Assembly (NCBI GenBank): GCA_963850765.1
Contig: CAWKMN010000005.1
Coordinates: 106,527-170,526, forward strand
Source: CAWKMN01 sp963850765
GTDB lineage: Bacteria; Chloroflexota; Anaerolineae; Aggregatilineales; Aggregatilineaceae
DNA: 64,000 nucleotides
Direction of reading: 5' to 3'
Position 1 is the stretch's first letter; the number at the start of each line of letters is the position of its first letter. The notes under the pieces were generated by a model. The model was not told the origin of the DNA and ran no database searches. It saw only the letters and a program-made list of their open reading frames with translations. Shown one piece after another: positions 9,351 through 17,562 of this stretch. Made by a program: the position numbers and the translations under genes.

Positions 9351-9857
9351 TCATTCCGGCTGGTATGGGGCCTCTATTTCAATATCTCCCACGTACTCGG
9401 GCAGGTTCGCATGCCCAAGCATCTGGCGAATCGCCTGAATCTCACCGATATGATACCAGTAGTGGTAGGTGATGCGCCGCATGGCGGAGCCGATAGTCTG
9501 ACCGACGGGTTCACCTTTGAGAAGCAGCTGCTCCTGAAAACGCTCGGTTGTCAGACTGTCGAGGTAGGGGTCGGCGGCCTGGGTGACCTGCCGCCAGCAG
9601 CCGAGCATCTCCGCCAGCGATGGGGTGCTCATCGGCGCGCCATACGCGAACAATTCGTTCAGCTCAGGAAACAGGATCTTTCCCTGCGCGCGTTCCAGCC
9701 AATAGCGCTGTTCATGCCAGGCGAGGTGGCCCACGGTCCAACTGATGCAGTTCATCGGCCCGAAGTGGTGCGCGCCGTCGGTTTCCGAGACCCCTTCCAG
9801 GCCGCGCTGCCATTCGCGGCGGGTAAAACGGAACTGATCCACCAGGGGATGAGACAT
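9351..9857 (-). CDS. DinB-like domain protein
   Basis: The 168-aa four-helix DinB/YfiT-like fold protein is metal-dependent and of unspecified function; family members include thiol-S-transferases and damage-inducible proteins. The typical metal triad is visible as H48 in GHLAWHEQRYW and H132/H136 in YHYWYHIGEIQ. The start is supported by AAAGGAGC before the ATG. There is no signal peptide or membrane segment. It is a stand-alone gene converging on the TauE-like permease, and context gives no substrate. Confidence 0.87.
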   Translation of the reverse strand: MSHPLVDQFRFTRREWQRGLEGVSETDGAHHFGPMNCISWTVGHLAWHEQRYWLERAQGKILFPELNELFAYGAPMSTPSLAEMLGCWRQVTQAADPYLDSLTTERFQEQLLLKGEPVGQTIGSAMRRITYHYWYHIGEIQAIRQMLGHANLPEYVGDIEIEAPYQPE

Positions 9858-10119
9858 ACTTTGCTCCTTTAAGAATAAAATAACGTTTCACCGCACTGGG
9901 CGCTCAGTCTCAGTATACAGAGATGATCTGGCTATGTGCAAAAGAAAAGGATGAGTTTCGCGCCTGGGCGGCCGCCGACCTTCCGGTTTGTCATTGGCGT
10001 TTCGTATCAAAATTCCTTAGACTAGACTTAAAAAGGGGGCGGGCAAATCTTTCCCCATGCCCGGCAGCCCGGCAGCCAACAACCTACTAGATTTGCCGTA
10101 TTCGAAAGGAGCTTTTGAC

Positions 10120-11256
10120 ATGGATTCGCTTTCTCGTGAAGACATCAAGACTTTGATCGAAACGCAGGCGGAATGGTGTGTATCGCTGTTTATGCCGACG
10201 GTCCGGGCCGGGGCCGAAGTCCAGCAGAATCCGATTCGCTTCAAAAATCTGCTGCGCCAGGCGGGGGAGCGCCTGTCGGAACTTGGTGTGCGGGTGCCCG
10301 ATGCCGAGGATCTGCTGCGGCCGGCGCAGAGTGTGCTGGATAATCCTGACCTGTGGCGCGGCAACAGCGATGGTCTGGCCGTTTTTGTGGCACCGGGCCA
10401 GTTGAGGACGTATCACCTGCCCGAATCGTTTGGCGAACTGGTGATGGTCGAGCGCCGGTTTCATATCAAGCCGCTGCTGTCGCTGCTGAGCAACGACGGC
10501 CGTTTTTATATTCTGGCGGTCAGTCAGGATCAGGTCCGGCTGTTTGAAGGATCGCGCCACCGGGTAGGCGAGATCGAGCTGGTCAGCGTGCCCGAAAGCC
10601 TGAGCGCGGCCCTGCAATATGATGGGTTTGAGCGGCTGACGCGCACGGTTCGCGGCGGTGGGAGCGGTGGCGCGGTTCATGGTGGCGGCGAGTTTGAGGC
10701 CAAGCCGGATATTCTCCGCTATTTCCAGATGGTCGATCGCGGCCTTCGTGATCTGATGAGCGAGCAGCACGCGCTGCTGGTGCTGGCGGGTGTCGATTTT
10801 CTGCTGCCGCTGTATCGCGAAGCCAACACCTACAATCATCTTGTGGACGAAGGCATCACCGGCAATCCAGAGATGCTCAATGCCAAGGATCTGCACCAGC
10901 GCGCCTGGCAGATCATCAAGCCGCTGTTTGAAAAGGGACAGGCCGATCACCGGGCAACCTATGAGGAACTTGCCGGGCGTCAGGATGAGCGCGCGACCCA
11001 GAATCTGAAGCAGATTGTCCAGGCCGCGCATGAGGGGCGTGTGGCCGCGCTGTTTGTGGCGCGCGATATGCAGCAGTGGGGCGTTTACAGAGCGCATAGT
11101 CACAACGTGCATGCCCACCCAACTCACCAGCCCGGCGACCAGGATCTGCTCGATCTGGCGGCCGCCCAGACGTTCGCGAATGGCGGCGTGATCCATGCCG
11201 TCGATCTGGCCGATGTGCCCGGCGGTGACTCCGCCGCGGCGATCCTCCGTTATTAG
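10120..11256 (+). CDS. Bacterial archaeo-eukaryotic release-factor-like (baeRF) protein
   Basis: The 378-aa protein matches the layout of the bacterial eRF1/Pelota-related (baeRF) families: an N-terminal alpha/beta region, a central part with VAPGQLRTYHLPESFGE, and a C-terminal segment ending GGVIHAVDLADVPGGDSAAA, close to the L7Ae-like end of these proteins. baeRFs are predicted to act on ribosomes or rRNA, but few have been tested. The start at 10120 has AAAGGAGC nine bases upstream; an in-frame ATG 21 codons earlier has none. A glycine-rich linker (residues about 187-200) separates the two halves. Family assignment is from memory of the pattern and is moderately sure. Confidence 0.62.
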   Translation: MDSLSREDIKTLIETQAEWCVSLFMPTVRAGAEVQQNPIRFKNLLRQAGERLSELGVRVPDAEDLLRPAQSVLDNPDLWRGNSDGLAVFVAPGQLRTYHLPESFGELVMVERRFHIKPLLSLLSNDGRFYILAVSQDQVRLFEGSRHRVGEIELVSVPESLSAALQYDGFERLTRTVRGGGSGGAVHGGGEFEAKPDILRYFQMVDRGLRDLMSEQHALLVLAGVDFLLPLYREANTYNHLVDEGITGNPEMLNAKDLHQRAWQIIKPLFEKGQADHRATYEELAGRQDERATQNLKQIVQAAHEGRVAALFVARDMQQWGVYRAHSHNVHAHPTHQPGDQDLLDLAAAQTFANGGVIHAVDLADVPGGDSAAAILRY

Positions 11257-11313
11257 TCCTCGGCCTCAAGCGCTTTTCACAAAGCACGCATCTGGACCTA
11301 CATTAGCACAAGG

Positions 11314-11336
11314 GGGCAGGTTTCCAAGACCTGCCC
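11314..11336 (+). terminator. GGGCAGGT hairpin after the baeRF gene
   Basis: GGGCAGGT (11314-11321) pairs with ACCTGCCC (11329-11336), with TTAT after it. It may terminate the baeRF transcript, though its stem also resembles type-B repeats. Confidence 0.5.
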
Positions 11337-11369
11337 TTATGGACGACCCAAGCGACAGCCTCTCCATAC

Positions 11370-11397
11370 TTGTCATGCGGCGGTTCAACGTTATAAT
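11370..11397 (+). promoter_or_regulatory. Sigma70-type promoter of rodA
   Basis: TTGTCA (11370-11375), a 16-base spacer, then a perfect TATAAT (11392-11397), 32 bases before the rodA start. Confidence 0.75.
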
Positions 11398-11429
11398 GGG
11401 GCGCGTTCGAGGCGTATTGTGAGCAACCT

Positions 11430-12611
11430 ATGCAGACCACCAAGCCGAACATCTGGCGCGACTTTGACTTCACCCTGCTGAGCGTTACCCTGCTGCTGAT
11501 CCTGATCGGCATCCTGTTTATTCGGAGTGCCACGCTGGACGCCGTCGATACCGATCTGATCAACCGCGTTCCCAGCCAGATCCAGTTCACGATCGTGGGG
11601 ATCGGGGTCGTCTTCATTTTCGCCGCGATCGACTACCGGCTGTTGGGCAGCATTGACGGGTTTATCTACGGCTTCGTGCTGTTCATCCTGGGATTGGTGG
11701 CCGGGCTGGGAGCCGTCGGCGCGGCCGGCGCGCAAAGCTGGCTGAATGTCGGCTTGCAGGTGCAGCCGTCTGAACTGGGCAAGATCCTGCTTGTGATCAC
11801 GCTGGGGCAGCATCTCGCCGAGCGCTTCAACAAGCTGGACAGCCTGCGGACGGTGATGGTCTCGCTGGTTCACGTCGCAGTACCCACCCTGATGATTTTT
11901 GTCCAGCCGGACCTGGGAACCACGACGGTGATCATGTTCGTGTGGTTTATCATGGTGTGGGCGGCCGGGCTGCGCGCGCGGCATCTGGCGCTGTTTGTAG
12001 TCGCCATTCTGGTGATGATGCCCATTCTGTGGACTGTGATGGAAGGGTACCAGCGGCAGCGCATCATCTCCTTTATCGATACCGGGGAAAGCTGCGGAGA
12101 CGTTCCTGATCTCGACTCGACGGGGAACTGCGGCGATTCGGACGGCAACGGTATTCCCGATGCCAAAGACGCGCGGTACAATATCGATCAGGCGCTCATC
12201 ACGATCGGATCGGGCGGGCTGACCGGCAAGGGATATGGCAACGGCTCGCAGACGCAGGGGCGTTTCTTGCGCGTGCGCCACACGGATTTTATCTTCAGCG
12301 TGATTGCGGAAGAGACGGGCTTCGTCGGCGCGACGGTTGTGATCGCCCTGATGGGGATCGTGATCTCGCGCTGCCTGCGCGCCGCGGCTGTCGCCGCGGA
12401 TCCATTGGGCAGCCTGATCTGTTATGGGGTGGGGGGCATGATCTTCTTTCAGACGATGGTCTCCATCGGCATGAATATCAGCATCCTGCCTGTGACCGGG
12501 CTCACCCTGCCGTTCGTGAGTTCGGGCGGCTCATCGCTGGTGACGATGCTGATCGGAATCGGGCTGGTGGAAAGCGTAGTCATGCGCCGCCGGCTGCGGG
12601 AATTTGTATAA
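11430..12611 (+). CDS. rodA: RodA/FtsW/SpoVE family peptidoglycan glycosyltransferase with extra loop
   Basis: SEDS-family membrane glycosyltransferase that polymerises lipid II for wall elongation with a class B PBP partner. The 393-aa protein has about ten transmembrane helices. Family motifs are clear: AGAQSWLNVGLQVQPSELGK, FVQPDLGTTTV, GSGGLTGKGYGNGSQTQG, HTDFIFSVIAEETGFVG and PFVSSGGSSL near the C-terminus. Unusually, residues about 217-250 of the large extracytoplasmic loop, normally a short ERDPLGAGY-type turn, are replaced by a segment with two cysteines and a DSDGNGIPDAKDA stretch that looks like a thrombospondin type 3 or EF-hand-like calcium loop. It is monocistronic behind its own promoter; no penicillin-binding protein gene lies nearby. 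Confidence 0.92.
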   Translation: MQTTKPNIWRDFDFTLLSVTLLLILIGILFIRSATLDAVDTDLINRVPSQIQFTIVGIGVVFIFAAIDYRLLGSIDGFIYGFVLFILGLVAGLGAVGAAGAQSWLNVGLQVQPSELGKILLVITLGQHLAERFNKLDSLRTVMVSLVHVAVPTLMIFVQPDLGTTTVIMFVWFIMVWAAGLRARHLALFVVAILVMMPILWTVMEGYQRQRIISFIDTGESCGDVPDLDSTGNCGDSDGNGIPDAKDARYNIDQALITIGSGGLTGKGYGNGSQTQGRFLRVRHTDFIFSVIAEETGFVGATVVIALMGIVISRCLRAAAVAADPLGSLICYGVGGMIFFQTMVSIGMNISILPVTGLTLPFVSSGGSSLVTMLIGIGLVESVVMRRRLREFV

Positions 12612-12692
12612 TCTACCTACTCACCCGCTGGCCGCGAACGAGCCGGCAGGATCTCATGCTCCAGCAAACAGGGGGGGCAGAACAGGGAAAAC

Positions 12693-13022
12693 GTGATGAC
12701 CAAGGCATACACGTTGTCTGACGAGCAGAAAGACCTGCTGCGGCTCATCGCAGAGGGTCTGAAGAACCGCCGCAAGCATGATGATCCCTGGTGGATCCGC
12801 ATGGCGCACGATCACAGTATGCCGGTGTGGCAGAATGTGAAGAATCCGCGCTTGTGGCGCGATCTGCAGGAAAAAACCGATCTGAGCGCGATGCTGGCAC
12901 TCGAAGGGCTGGGCCTGATCAGCAGCTCGCAGCCGGGCCGTTATTCGCTGGACGAGCCGCGGATCCTCGAGGCGGTGGAGAAGGGACTCTACGAGGGGAG
13001 TGAAGCGAGCGGCGCGCGCTGA
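12693..13022 (+). CDS. Hypothetical protein (109 aa)
   Basis: Not recognised. A GTG at 12693 and an ATG at 12696 are both possible starts, behind CAGGGAAAAC. The product is soluble and charged. The N-terminal half (LSDEQKDLLRLIAEGLKNRR) and the later LALEGLGLISSSQPGRYSL look like the helix and wing parts of a winged-helix fold, so DNA binding is possible but unproven. A strong hairpin terminator follows 54 bases after the stop. Confidence 0.65.
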   Translation: MMTKAYTLSDEQKDLLRLIAEGLKNRRKHDDPWWIRMAHDHSMPVWQNVKNPRLWRDLQEKTDLSAMLALEGLGLISSSQPGRYSLDEPRILEAVEKGLYEGSEASGAR

Positions 13023-13075
13023 GTATATGAAAACCTTCCGCTGCGCCGCGTAGCTACAACTGAATAAGAGAATAT

Positions 13076-13112
13076 CCGCTGAAGAAGTCGCAAACCCCTT
13101 CAGCGGTTTTTA
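13076..13112 (+). terminator. Rho-independent terminator
   Basis: CCGCTGAAG (13076-13084) pairs with CTTCAGCGG (13098-13106), followed by TTTTTATT. The same CTTCAGCGG stem recurs inside the type-D element at 33768. Confidence 0.85.
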
Positions 13113-13127
13113 TTGGGAGCGCTTGGC

Positions 13128-13257
13128 CCCGCCGGGCCGTGCAACGACCCGGCTATATACCGGAAGCGCCCTGAAGGACGCTGGTTTGTTGGCGCGCAGC
13201 CAGGGCCGTTCATGGCCCTTCCTGTGAGTAGCCCGGTAGCTTGCAGCGCCGGGCGAT
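13128..13257. repeat. Type-D structured intergenic repeat (copy 1)
   Basis: It begins with a hairpin (CCGGG...CCCGG around GCCGTGCAACGA) and ends with TAGCCCGGTAGC and GCGCCGGGCG, a mirror-image hairpin. A block of 23 identical bases (13132-13154) recurs at 33770-33792, and GCGCCCTGAAGGACGCTG (13175-13192) recurs inverted near 33976-33994. Confidence 0.8.
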
Positions 13258-13259
13258 CT

Positions 13260-14978
13260 TTACCCGTCGTGCTGGCCCTTCTGCTGAAGTTTCGCCCAGG
13301 TGTCTTTCAGACTCACCGTGCGGTTGAAGACCAGCTTCTCCGGTGTTGAGTTGGGATCGACGCAGAAATAGCCCTGGCGCTCGAACTGGAAGAGGTCGCC
13401 GGGCTGTGCGTCCGCCAGCGTCGGCTCGACATAACACGGAGCCAGCACCTCGAGCGAGTTCGGGTTCAGATTGGCGATGAAATCCTGCCCCACTTCGACA
13501 TCATCCGGGTTTGGCGTGGTGAACAAGTGATCATAGACGCGCACCTCGGCTTCGAGCGCGTGCGCCGCCGATACCCAGTGCAGCGTCGCCTTGACCTTGC
13601 GGCCGTCCGGTGCGTCGCCGCCTTTCGTGGCCGGGTCATACGTGCAGCGCAGCTCGACAATATTCCCGTCCGCGTCCTTGATCACGTCCGTGCAGGTGAT
13701 GAAATAGGCATAGCGCAGCCGGACCTCGCGCCCCGGAGCCAGCCGGTAGAATTTCTTCGGCGGGTCTTCCATGAAGTCGTCCTGCTCGATATACAGCACT
13801 TTCGAGAAGGGAACCTTGCGCGCCCCGGCGCTCTCGTCTTCGGGGTTGTTGATGGCGCTCATCTCCTCGACCTGATCGTCGGGGTAGTTCTCGATGACGA
13901 CGCGCAGCGGGTGCAGCACGGCCATCTTGCGCGGCGCGCGGCGGTTCAGGTCTTCGCGCAGGCAGTATTCCAGCAGTTCGAACTCGACAATGCTGTTCGC
14001 CTTGGCGACGCCGATCCGTTCGGAGAAATCGCGGATCGCCTCGGACGTATAGCCGCGCCGCCGCATCCCGGAGATGGTCGGCATGCGCGGATCGTCCCAG
14101 CCGCTCACGTGCCCCTCCTTGACCAGCCGCAGCAGCTTGCGCTTGCTCATCACGGTGTAGGTCAGGGTGAGGCGGGCGAACTCGATCTGCTGCGGGGCGT
14201 AGATGCCCAACTGCTGCACAAACCAGTCATACAGCGGGCGGTGCGCCTCGAATTCGAGCGTGCAGATCGAGTGCGTGATGCCCTCAATCGAATCCGACTG
14301 GCCGTGCGCCCAGTCGTACATCGGGTAGATGCACCACTCGTTGCCCGTGCGCGGATGCTCCGCGTGCAGGATGCGGTACATAACCGGGTCGCGCATGTTC
14401 AGGTTCGGGTGCGACATATCGATCTTGGCGCGCAGCACGCGCGTCCCGTCGGGGAATTCGCCGTTCTTCATGCGCTCGAACAGATCGAGATTTTCCTCAA
14501 CGGAGCGGCCGCGGTACGGGCTTTCTTTGCCGGGCTCGGTCAGCGTGCCGCGATACTCGCGGATCTCGTCGGCGCTCAGATCATCGACGTAGGCGTTGCC
14601 ATCGCGGACCAACTGCACCGCCCAGTCGTACAACTGCTGGAAATAGTCGGAGGCAAAAAACAGGCGATCGTCCCAATCCGCGCCGAGCCAGCGCACATCG
14701 GCAATGATCGAGTCGATGTATTCCTGCTCCTCTTTGGTCGGGTTGGTATCGTCAAAGCGCAGGTTGAACTTGCCGCCGTACTTCTGCGCCGTGCCGTAAT
14801 TCAGGTTGATCGACTTGGCGTGGCCGATATGCAGGTAGCCGTTCGGCTCCGGCGGGAAGCGCGTATGCACGCGCCCGCCAAACCGGCCGGTCCGGTTGTG
14901 CTCGTCGATGATCGCGTGAACGAAATTCGAGGCGGCTTCGGCTGCCTCGGGGGTATGGGTCGTCTCTGCTTCGCTCAT
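13260..14978 (-). CDS. glnS: Glutaminyl-tRNA synthetase
   Basis: Class I aminoacyl-tRNA synthetase charging tRNA-Gln with glutamine in the cytoplasm. The 572-aa protein is of normal length for bacterial GlnRS. The HIGH signature is at residues 50-53 in PEPNGYLHIGHAKS and the KMSKS-type loop is VMSKRKL. The GlnRS-specific catalytic region (RFDDTNPTKEEQEYIDSI, EWCIYPMYDWAHGQSDSIEG) distinguishes it from GluRS, and the C-terminal anticodon-binding beta-barrels are intact. The start at 14978 is chosen over an in-frame ATG at 15014 because a purine-rich GAAGAG precedes it and homologues start near here. A matching tRNA-Gln(CTG) lies at 49872. It is divergently transcribed from the toxin-antitoxin pair. 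Confidence 0.96.
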   Translation of the reverse strand: MSEAETTHTPEAAEAASNFVHAIIDEHNRTGRFGGRVHTRFPPEPNGYLHIGHAKSINLNYGTAQKYGGKFNLRFDDTNPTKEEQEYIDSIIADVRWLGADWDDRLFFASDYFQQLYDWAVQLVRDGNAYVDDLSADEIREYRGTLTEPGKESPYRGRSVEENLDLFERMKNGEFPDGTRVLRAKIDMSHPNLNMRDPVMYRILHAEHPRTGNEWCIYPMYDWAHGQSDSIEGITHSICTLEFEAHRPLYDWFVQQLGIYAPQQIEFARLTLTYTVMSKRKLLRLVKEGHVSGWDDPRMPTISGMRRRGYTSEAIRDFSERIGVAKANSIVEFELLEYCLREDLNRRAPRKMAVLHPLRVVIENYPDDQVEEMSAINNPEDESAGARKVPFSKVLYIEQDDFMEDPPKKFYRLAPGREVRLRYAYFITCTDVIKDADGNIVELRCTYDPATKGGDAPDGRKVKATLHWVSAAHALEAEVRVYDHLFTTPNPDDVEVGQDFIANLNPNSLEVLAPCYVEPTLADAQPGDLFQFERQGYFCVDPNSTPEKLVFNRTVSLKDTWAKLQQKGQHDG

Positions 14979-15137
14979 AGATGTTACTCTTCTATCTGGT
15001 TCGAGTTTGGACATTCAATGCGCCTAGTGTACCCGATCCGTGCGGGAAAGCGTAGGCTCTGTTCGGGCCCCTTGTACTGCGCCGCATCTGGTATAATTAT
15101 GAGTGTCGCATCTCTCAGTTCCAAGCAGGAGGGAGTT

Positions 15138-15380
15138 ATGGCAACTGTTGGGAATATGACGCTTGAAGAGCTCAAGGCGCTCATTGATCAGCGCATTAGT
15201 GAACGCCTAAGCAGTGTTCTGGGCAACTTTGAACTTGGCGAAGAAGACCTTTTCGCTGAAGAGGAGTCGGATACTCGCTCGTGGGAGCAGGTTCAGCAAG
15301 ATATCGAGCGGGAGCGATGGACGCCTCCACCCGGCGCAAAGTCATCGCTTGATCTGCTGCGCGACGATCGAGATAGCTGA
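15138..15380 (+). CDS. Putative antitoxin of a PIN-domain toxin-antitoxin pair (80 aa)
   Basis: The small acidic protein is encoded behind a strong ribosome-binding site (AGGAGGGAGTT before the ATG). Its stop TGA overlaps the ATG of the PIN-domain gene (ATGA at 15377-15381 region), the usual order antitoxin then toxin. Residues 1-30 (MTLEELKALIDQRISERLSS) form a probable dimerising helix pair; the tail from about residue 45 is acidic and would be free to wrap around a toxin. No known AbrB, RHH, Phd or HTH motif is visible, so the antitoxin type is unassigned. A TATAAT at 15092-15097 may be its -10. The inference rests on position, overlap and size. Confidence 0.75.
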   Translation: MATVGNMTLEELKALIDQRISERLSSVLGNFELGEEDLFAEEESDTRSWEQVQQDIERERWTPPPGAKSSLDLLRDDRDS

Positions 15381-15805
15381 TGACAACGTACATCGTTGAT
15401 GCGAGCGTCGTCATCGAATATCTTGTCACGGGACCTTACACGGCTAACGCGCGGGCATTGTTCACTCAGGTCAAACCTGCTGACCGGCTCATTGTGCCGG
15501 AATTCTGCCTGCTTGAGTGTACGAACGTACTCTGGAAACAAGTTCGTTTTCAGGGGATGACCCCCATCCAGGCTCAGAGTTCGCTTCGGAATTTGCGAAG
15601 ATTGCCGCTGACACGTGTTCCGGTCAAAGCTGTGCTGCGCACTACCCTTATAATTGCACTGAAACATAAGCTTGCAGCCTATGATTCGGCGTATGTTGCG
15701 CTGGCGATTTGTTTGGGCTCTCCACTTGTGACTATCGATCGACCTCAGAGTCAGGCCGCAACTGCCGAGGGTGTCGCTGTGGCCCCGATCACCGGCTTTA
15801 TCTGA
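15380..15805 (+). CDS. PIN-domain ribonuclease toxin, VapC-like
   Basis: The 141-aa PIN-domain protein is expected to be a Mg-dependent RNase toxin controlled by the upstream 80-aa protein. The acidic active-site set is complete: D7 (YIVDASVVIEYL), E46 (CLLECTNVLWK), D102 (AAYDSAYVALA) and D120 (LVTIDRPQ). Translation is coupled to the antitoxin by the overlapping stop and start. The pair sits between glnS and gltX, both tRNA-charging genes, and its base composition is less GC-rich than theirs, in keeping with horizontal arrival. Target RNA is unknown; VapC relatives cut initiator tRNA, other tRNAs or 23S rRNA. Confidence 0.88.
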   Translation: MTTYIVDASVVIEYLVTGPYTANARALFTQVKPADRLIVPEFCLLECTNVLWKQVRFQGMTPIQAQSSLRNLRRLPLTRVPVKAVLRTTLIIALKHKLAAYDSAYVALAICLGSPLVTIDRPQSQAATAEGVAVAPITGFI

Positions 15806-15844
15806 TACATGCCTCGATCTCGTTCCGTCTCTTGCGATTCCCCG

Positions 15845-15873
15845 TTCAAACCGATCCGCCCTTCTGTTATAAT
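15845..15873 (+). promoter_or_regulatory. Sigma70-type promoter of gltX
   Basis: TTCAAA (15845-15850), a 17-base spacer, and a perfect TATAAT (15868-15873), 46 bases before the gltX start. Confidence 0.7.
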
Positions 15874-15919
15874 GCTCCTGCCGCACCTCTGAGCCTTATC
15901 ATCATAAGGAGCGAACAAC

Positions 15920-17404
15920 GTGTCTGACAGCAGTGATTTACCCGTCCGGGTGCGATTTGCACCCAGTCCCACCGGGCCGATGCATATCGGCGGCGTGCGG
16001 ACAGCCCTCTTCAACTGGCTGTTTGCCCGCCATCACGGGGGGAAGTTCATCTTGCGGATCGAAGATACCGACCAGAAGCGTTATGACCCCGACGCGGTGC
16101 AACTGATCACCCAAGGGCTGCGCTGGCTGGGGATCGATTGGGATGAAGGGCCGGAGGTTGGCGGCGAGTTTGGACCCTACTTCCAATCGGAGCGGACGGA
16201 GCTGTACCAACAGTGGGCGAACTGGCTGGTCGATCACGATCTGGCCTACCGCTGCTACTGCACGACGGAACGGCTGGAGGCGCTTCGCGCGCAGCAGGTA
16301 GCCGCCAAGCAGGATCCCGGCTATGACCGGCGCTGCCGCTATCTGACGCCCGAGGAACGCGAACGGCTCCACGCGGAAACGGGCGGCCGTTACGTGATCC
16401 GCTTCAAGATGCCGGTGGACGGATCCACCACGGTGTACGACATCCTGCGTGGTGACATCACCTTTGATAACCATAAGCTGCAGGATCTCGTGCTGCTGAA
16501 GTCGGATGGCTTTCCAACGTACCATCTGGCGAACGTGGTGGACGATCACTATATGCAGATCAGCCACATCATGCGCGCCGAAGAATGGATCTCGTCCGCG
16601 CCGGTTCACAAGAACCTGTATGCGGCGTTCGACTGGGCTATGCCGCACATCGCGCATCTGCCCGTGATCCTGAACCCGAGCGGCAAGGGCAAGCTCTCCA
16701 AGCGCAGCGCGGGCTTTATGGAAAACGGCCAGCGCGTGCCAATCCTGCTGCACGAATACCGCGAGGGCGGATACGTGCCGGAAGCGATCGTCAACTTCCT
16801 GACCAATATCGGCTGGAGCTTTGGCGACGACCGCGAAGTGTTCAGCGTCGAAGAGACGATTGAACGGTTCGACCTGTCGCGCGTGCATACCGGCGGGAGC
16901 AGTTTCCCGATTGATAAGCTGGACTGGCTGAACGGAATCTATCTGAGCAAGATGGATCCGGGGCGGCTGGCGATGCTGCTCCGGCCGGTGTTTGAGTTTG
17001 CCGGGTACGAGGTCAACCTCGACGTGCTGGCGCGGATCACGCCGCTGCTGCAAGGGCGGATCAAGACCTTGAACGACGCGATCCCGATGGGCGGGTTCTT
17101 CTTCGCGGAGTGCTTCGAGCCAGCAACTGCGGCCGCGATTATCCAGGACAAGATGGACGCGGCCAGCACCAAAGCGGCGTTCGAAGCAGCGCTGGCCCGG
17201 CTGGAATCGCTGCCGGACTTCCGCGCGGAGACGCAGGAGACTGCCATGCGGGCGCTCGTCGAGGAACTGGGGCTGAAGCCGAACCAGCTTTTTGGCGCGT
17301 TACGGATGGTGACGACGTGCCAGCAGGTCTCGCCGCCGCTGTTCGAGACGATGGAAATCCTGGGGCGCGAAACGAGCTTGGCGCGCATCCGCGCAGGCGA
17401 TTGA
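15920..17404 (+). CDS. gltX: Glutamyl-tRNA synthetase
   Basis: Class I synthetase that charges tRNA-Glu with glutamate, also feeding tetrapyrrole synthesis in bacteria that use the C5 route. The 494-aa length is typical. The start is a GTG with AAGGAG eight bases upstream. The HIGH motif is HIGG at residues 22-25 (PSPTGPMHIGGVRT) and the KMSKS loop is KLSK at 258-261. The FILRIEDTDQKR segment and the zinc-finger-region remnant CYCTTERLEALRA are also seen. With GlnRS present, this enzyme is probably discriminating (tRNA-Glu only), though gatCAB genes could lie elsewhere. It is preceded by its own promoter, so it is not simply co-transcribed with the toxin gene. Confidence 0.96.
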   Translation: MSDSSDLPVRVRFAPSPTGPMHIGGVRTALFNWLFARHHGGKFILRIEDTDQKRYDPDAVQLITQGLRWLGIDWDEGPEVGGEFGPYFQSERTELYQQWANWLVDHDLAYRCYCTTERLEALRAQQVAAKQDPGYDRRCRYLTPEERERLHAETGGRYVIRFKMPVDGSTTVYDILRGDITFDNHKLQDLVLLKSDGFPTYHLANVVDDHYMQISHIMRAEEWISSAPVHKNLYAAFDWAMPHIAHLPVILNPSGKGKLSKRSAGFMENGQRVPILLHEYREGGYVPEAIVNFLTNIGWSFGDDREVFSVEETIERFDLSRVHTGGSSFPIDKLDWLNGIYLSKMDPGRLAMLLRPVFEFAGYEVNLDVLARITPLLQGRIKTLNDAIPMGGFFFAECFEPATAAAIIQDKMDAASTKAAFEAALARLESLPDFRAETQETAMRALVEELGLKPNQLFGALRMVTTCQQVSPPLFETMEILGRETSLARIRAGD

Positions 17405-17416
17405 GACGTTGTAGAG

Positions 17417-17457
17417 CCTCACCGCCTGGCCCCCTCTCCACCCCTGGAGAGAGGATA
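17417..17457. repeat. Type-A repeat fragment (copy 2)
   Basis: CCTCACCGCCTGGCCCCCTC followed by TCCACCCCTGGAGAGAGG, matching the left half of the longer copies at 26163 and 50028. Confidence 0.6.
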
Positions 17458-17494
17458 TAGTGTAGCTACTGAACTCATCGTTGGCGTGTTAATT

Positions 17495-17522
17495 GTAGGG
17501 GCGTATTGCAATACGCCCCTAC
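17495..17522. repeat. Type-B perfect palindrome
   Basis: A perfect 28-base inverted repeat whose left arm is GTAGGGGCGTATTG and right arm its exact complement. It lies between the convergent gltX and CDP-alcohol transferase genes and may act as a bidirectional terminator. Confidence 0.85.
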
Positions 17523-17562
17523 GTTGCCAGCTAGCTGCTCCGGTTGTGCATTAGGGGTGAGG

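Noticed and set aside
10087..11196. Minus-strand open frame opposite the baeRF gene
   Set aside because: Amino acid composition is that of a GC-rich shadow and no family resemblance is seen; the plus-strand gene has the ribosome-binding site.
13527..15380. Long plus-strand open frame of about 617 aa
   Set aside because: It is antisense to glnS, which has complete synthetase motifs; only its last 80 codons (from 15138) coincide with the real antitoxin gene.
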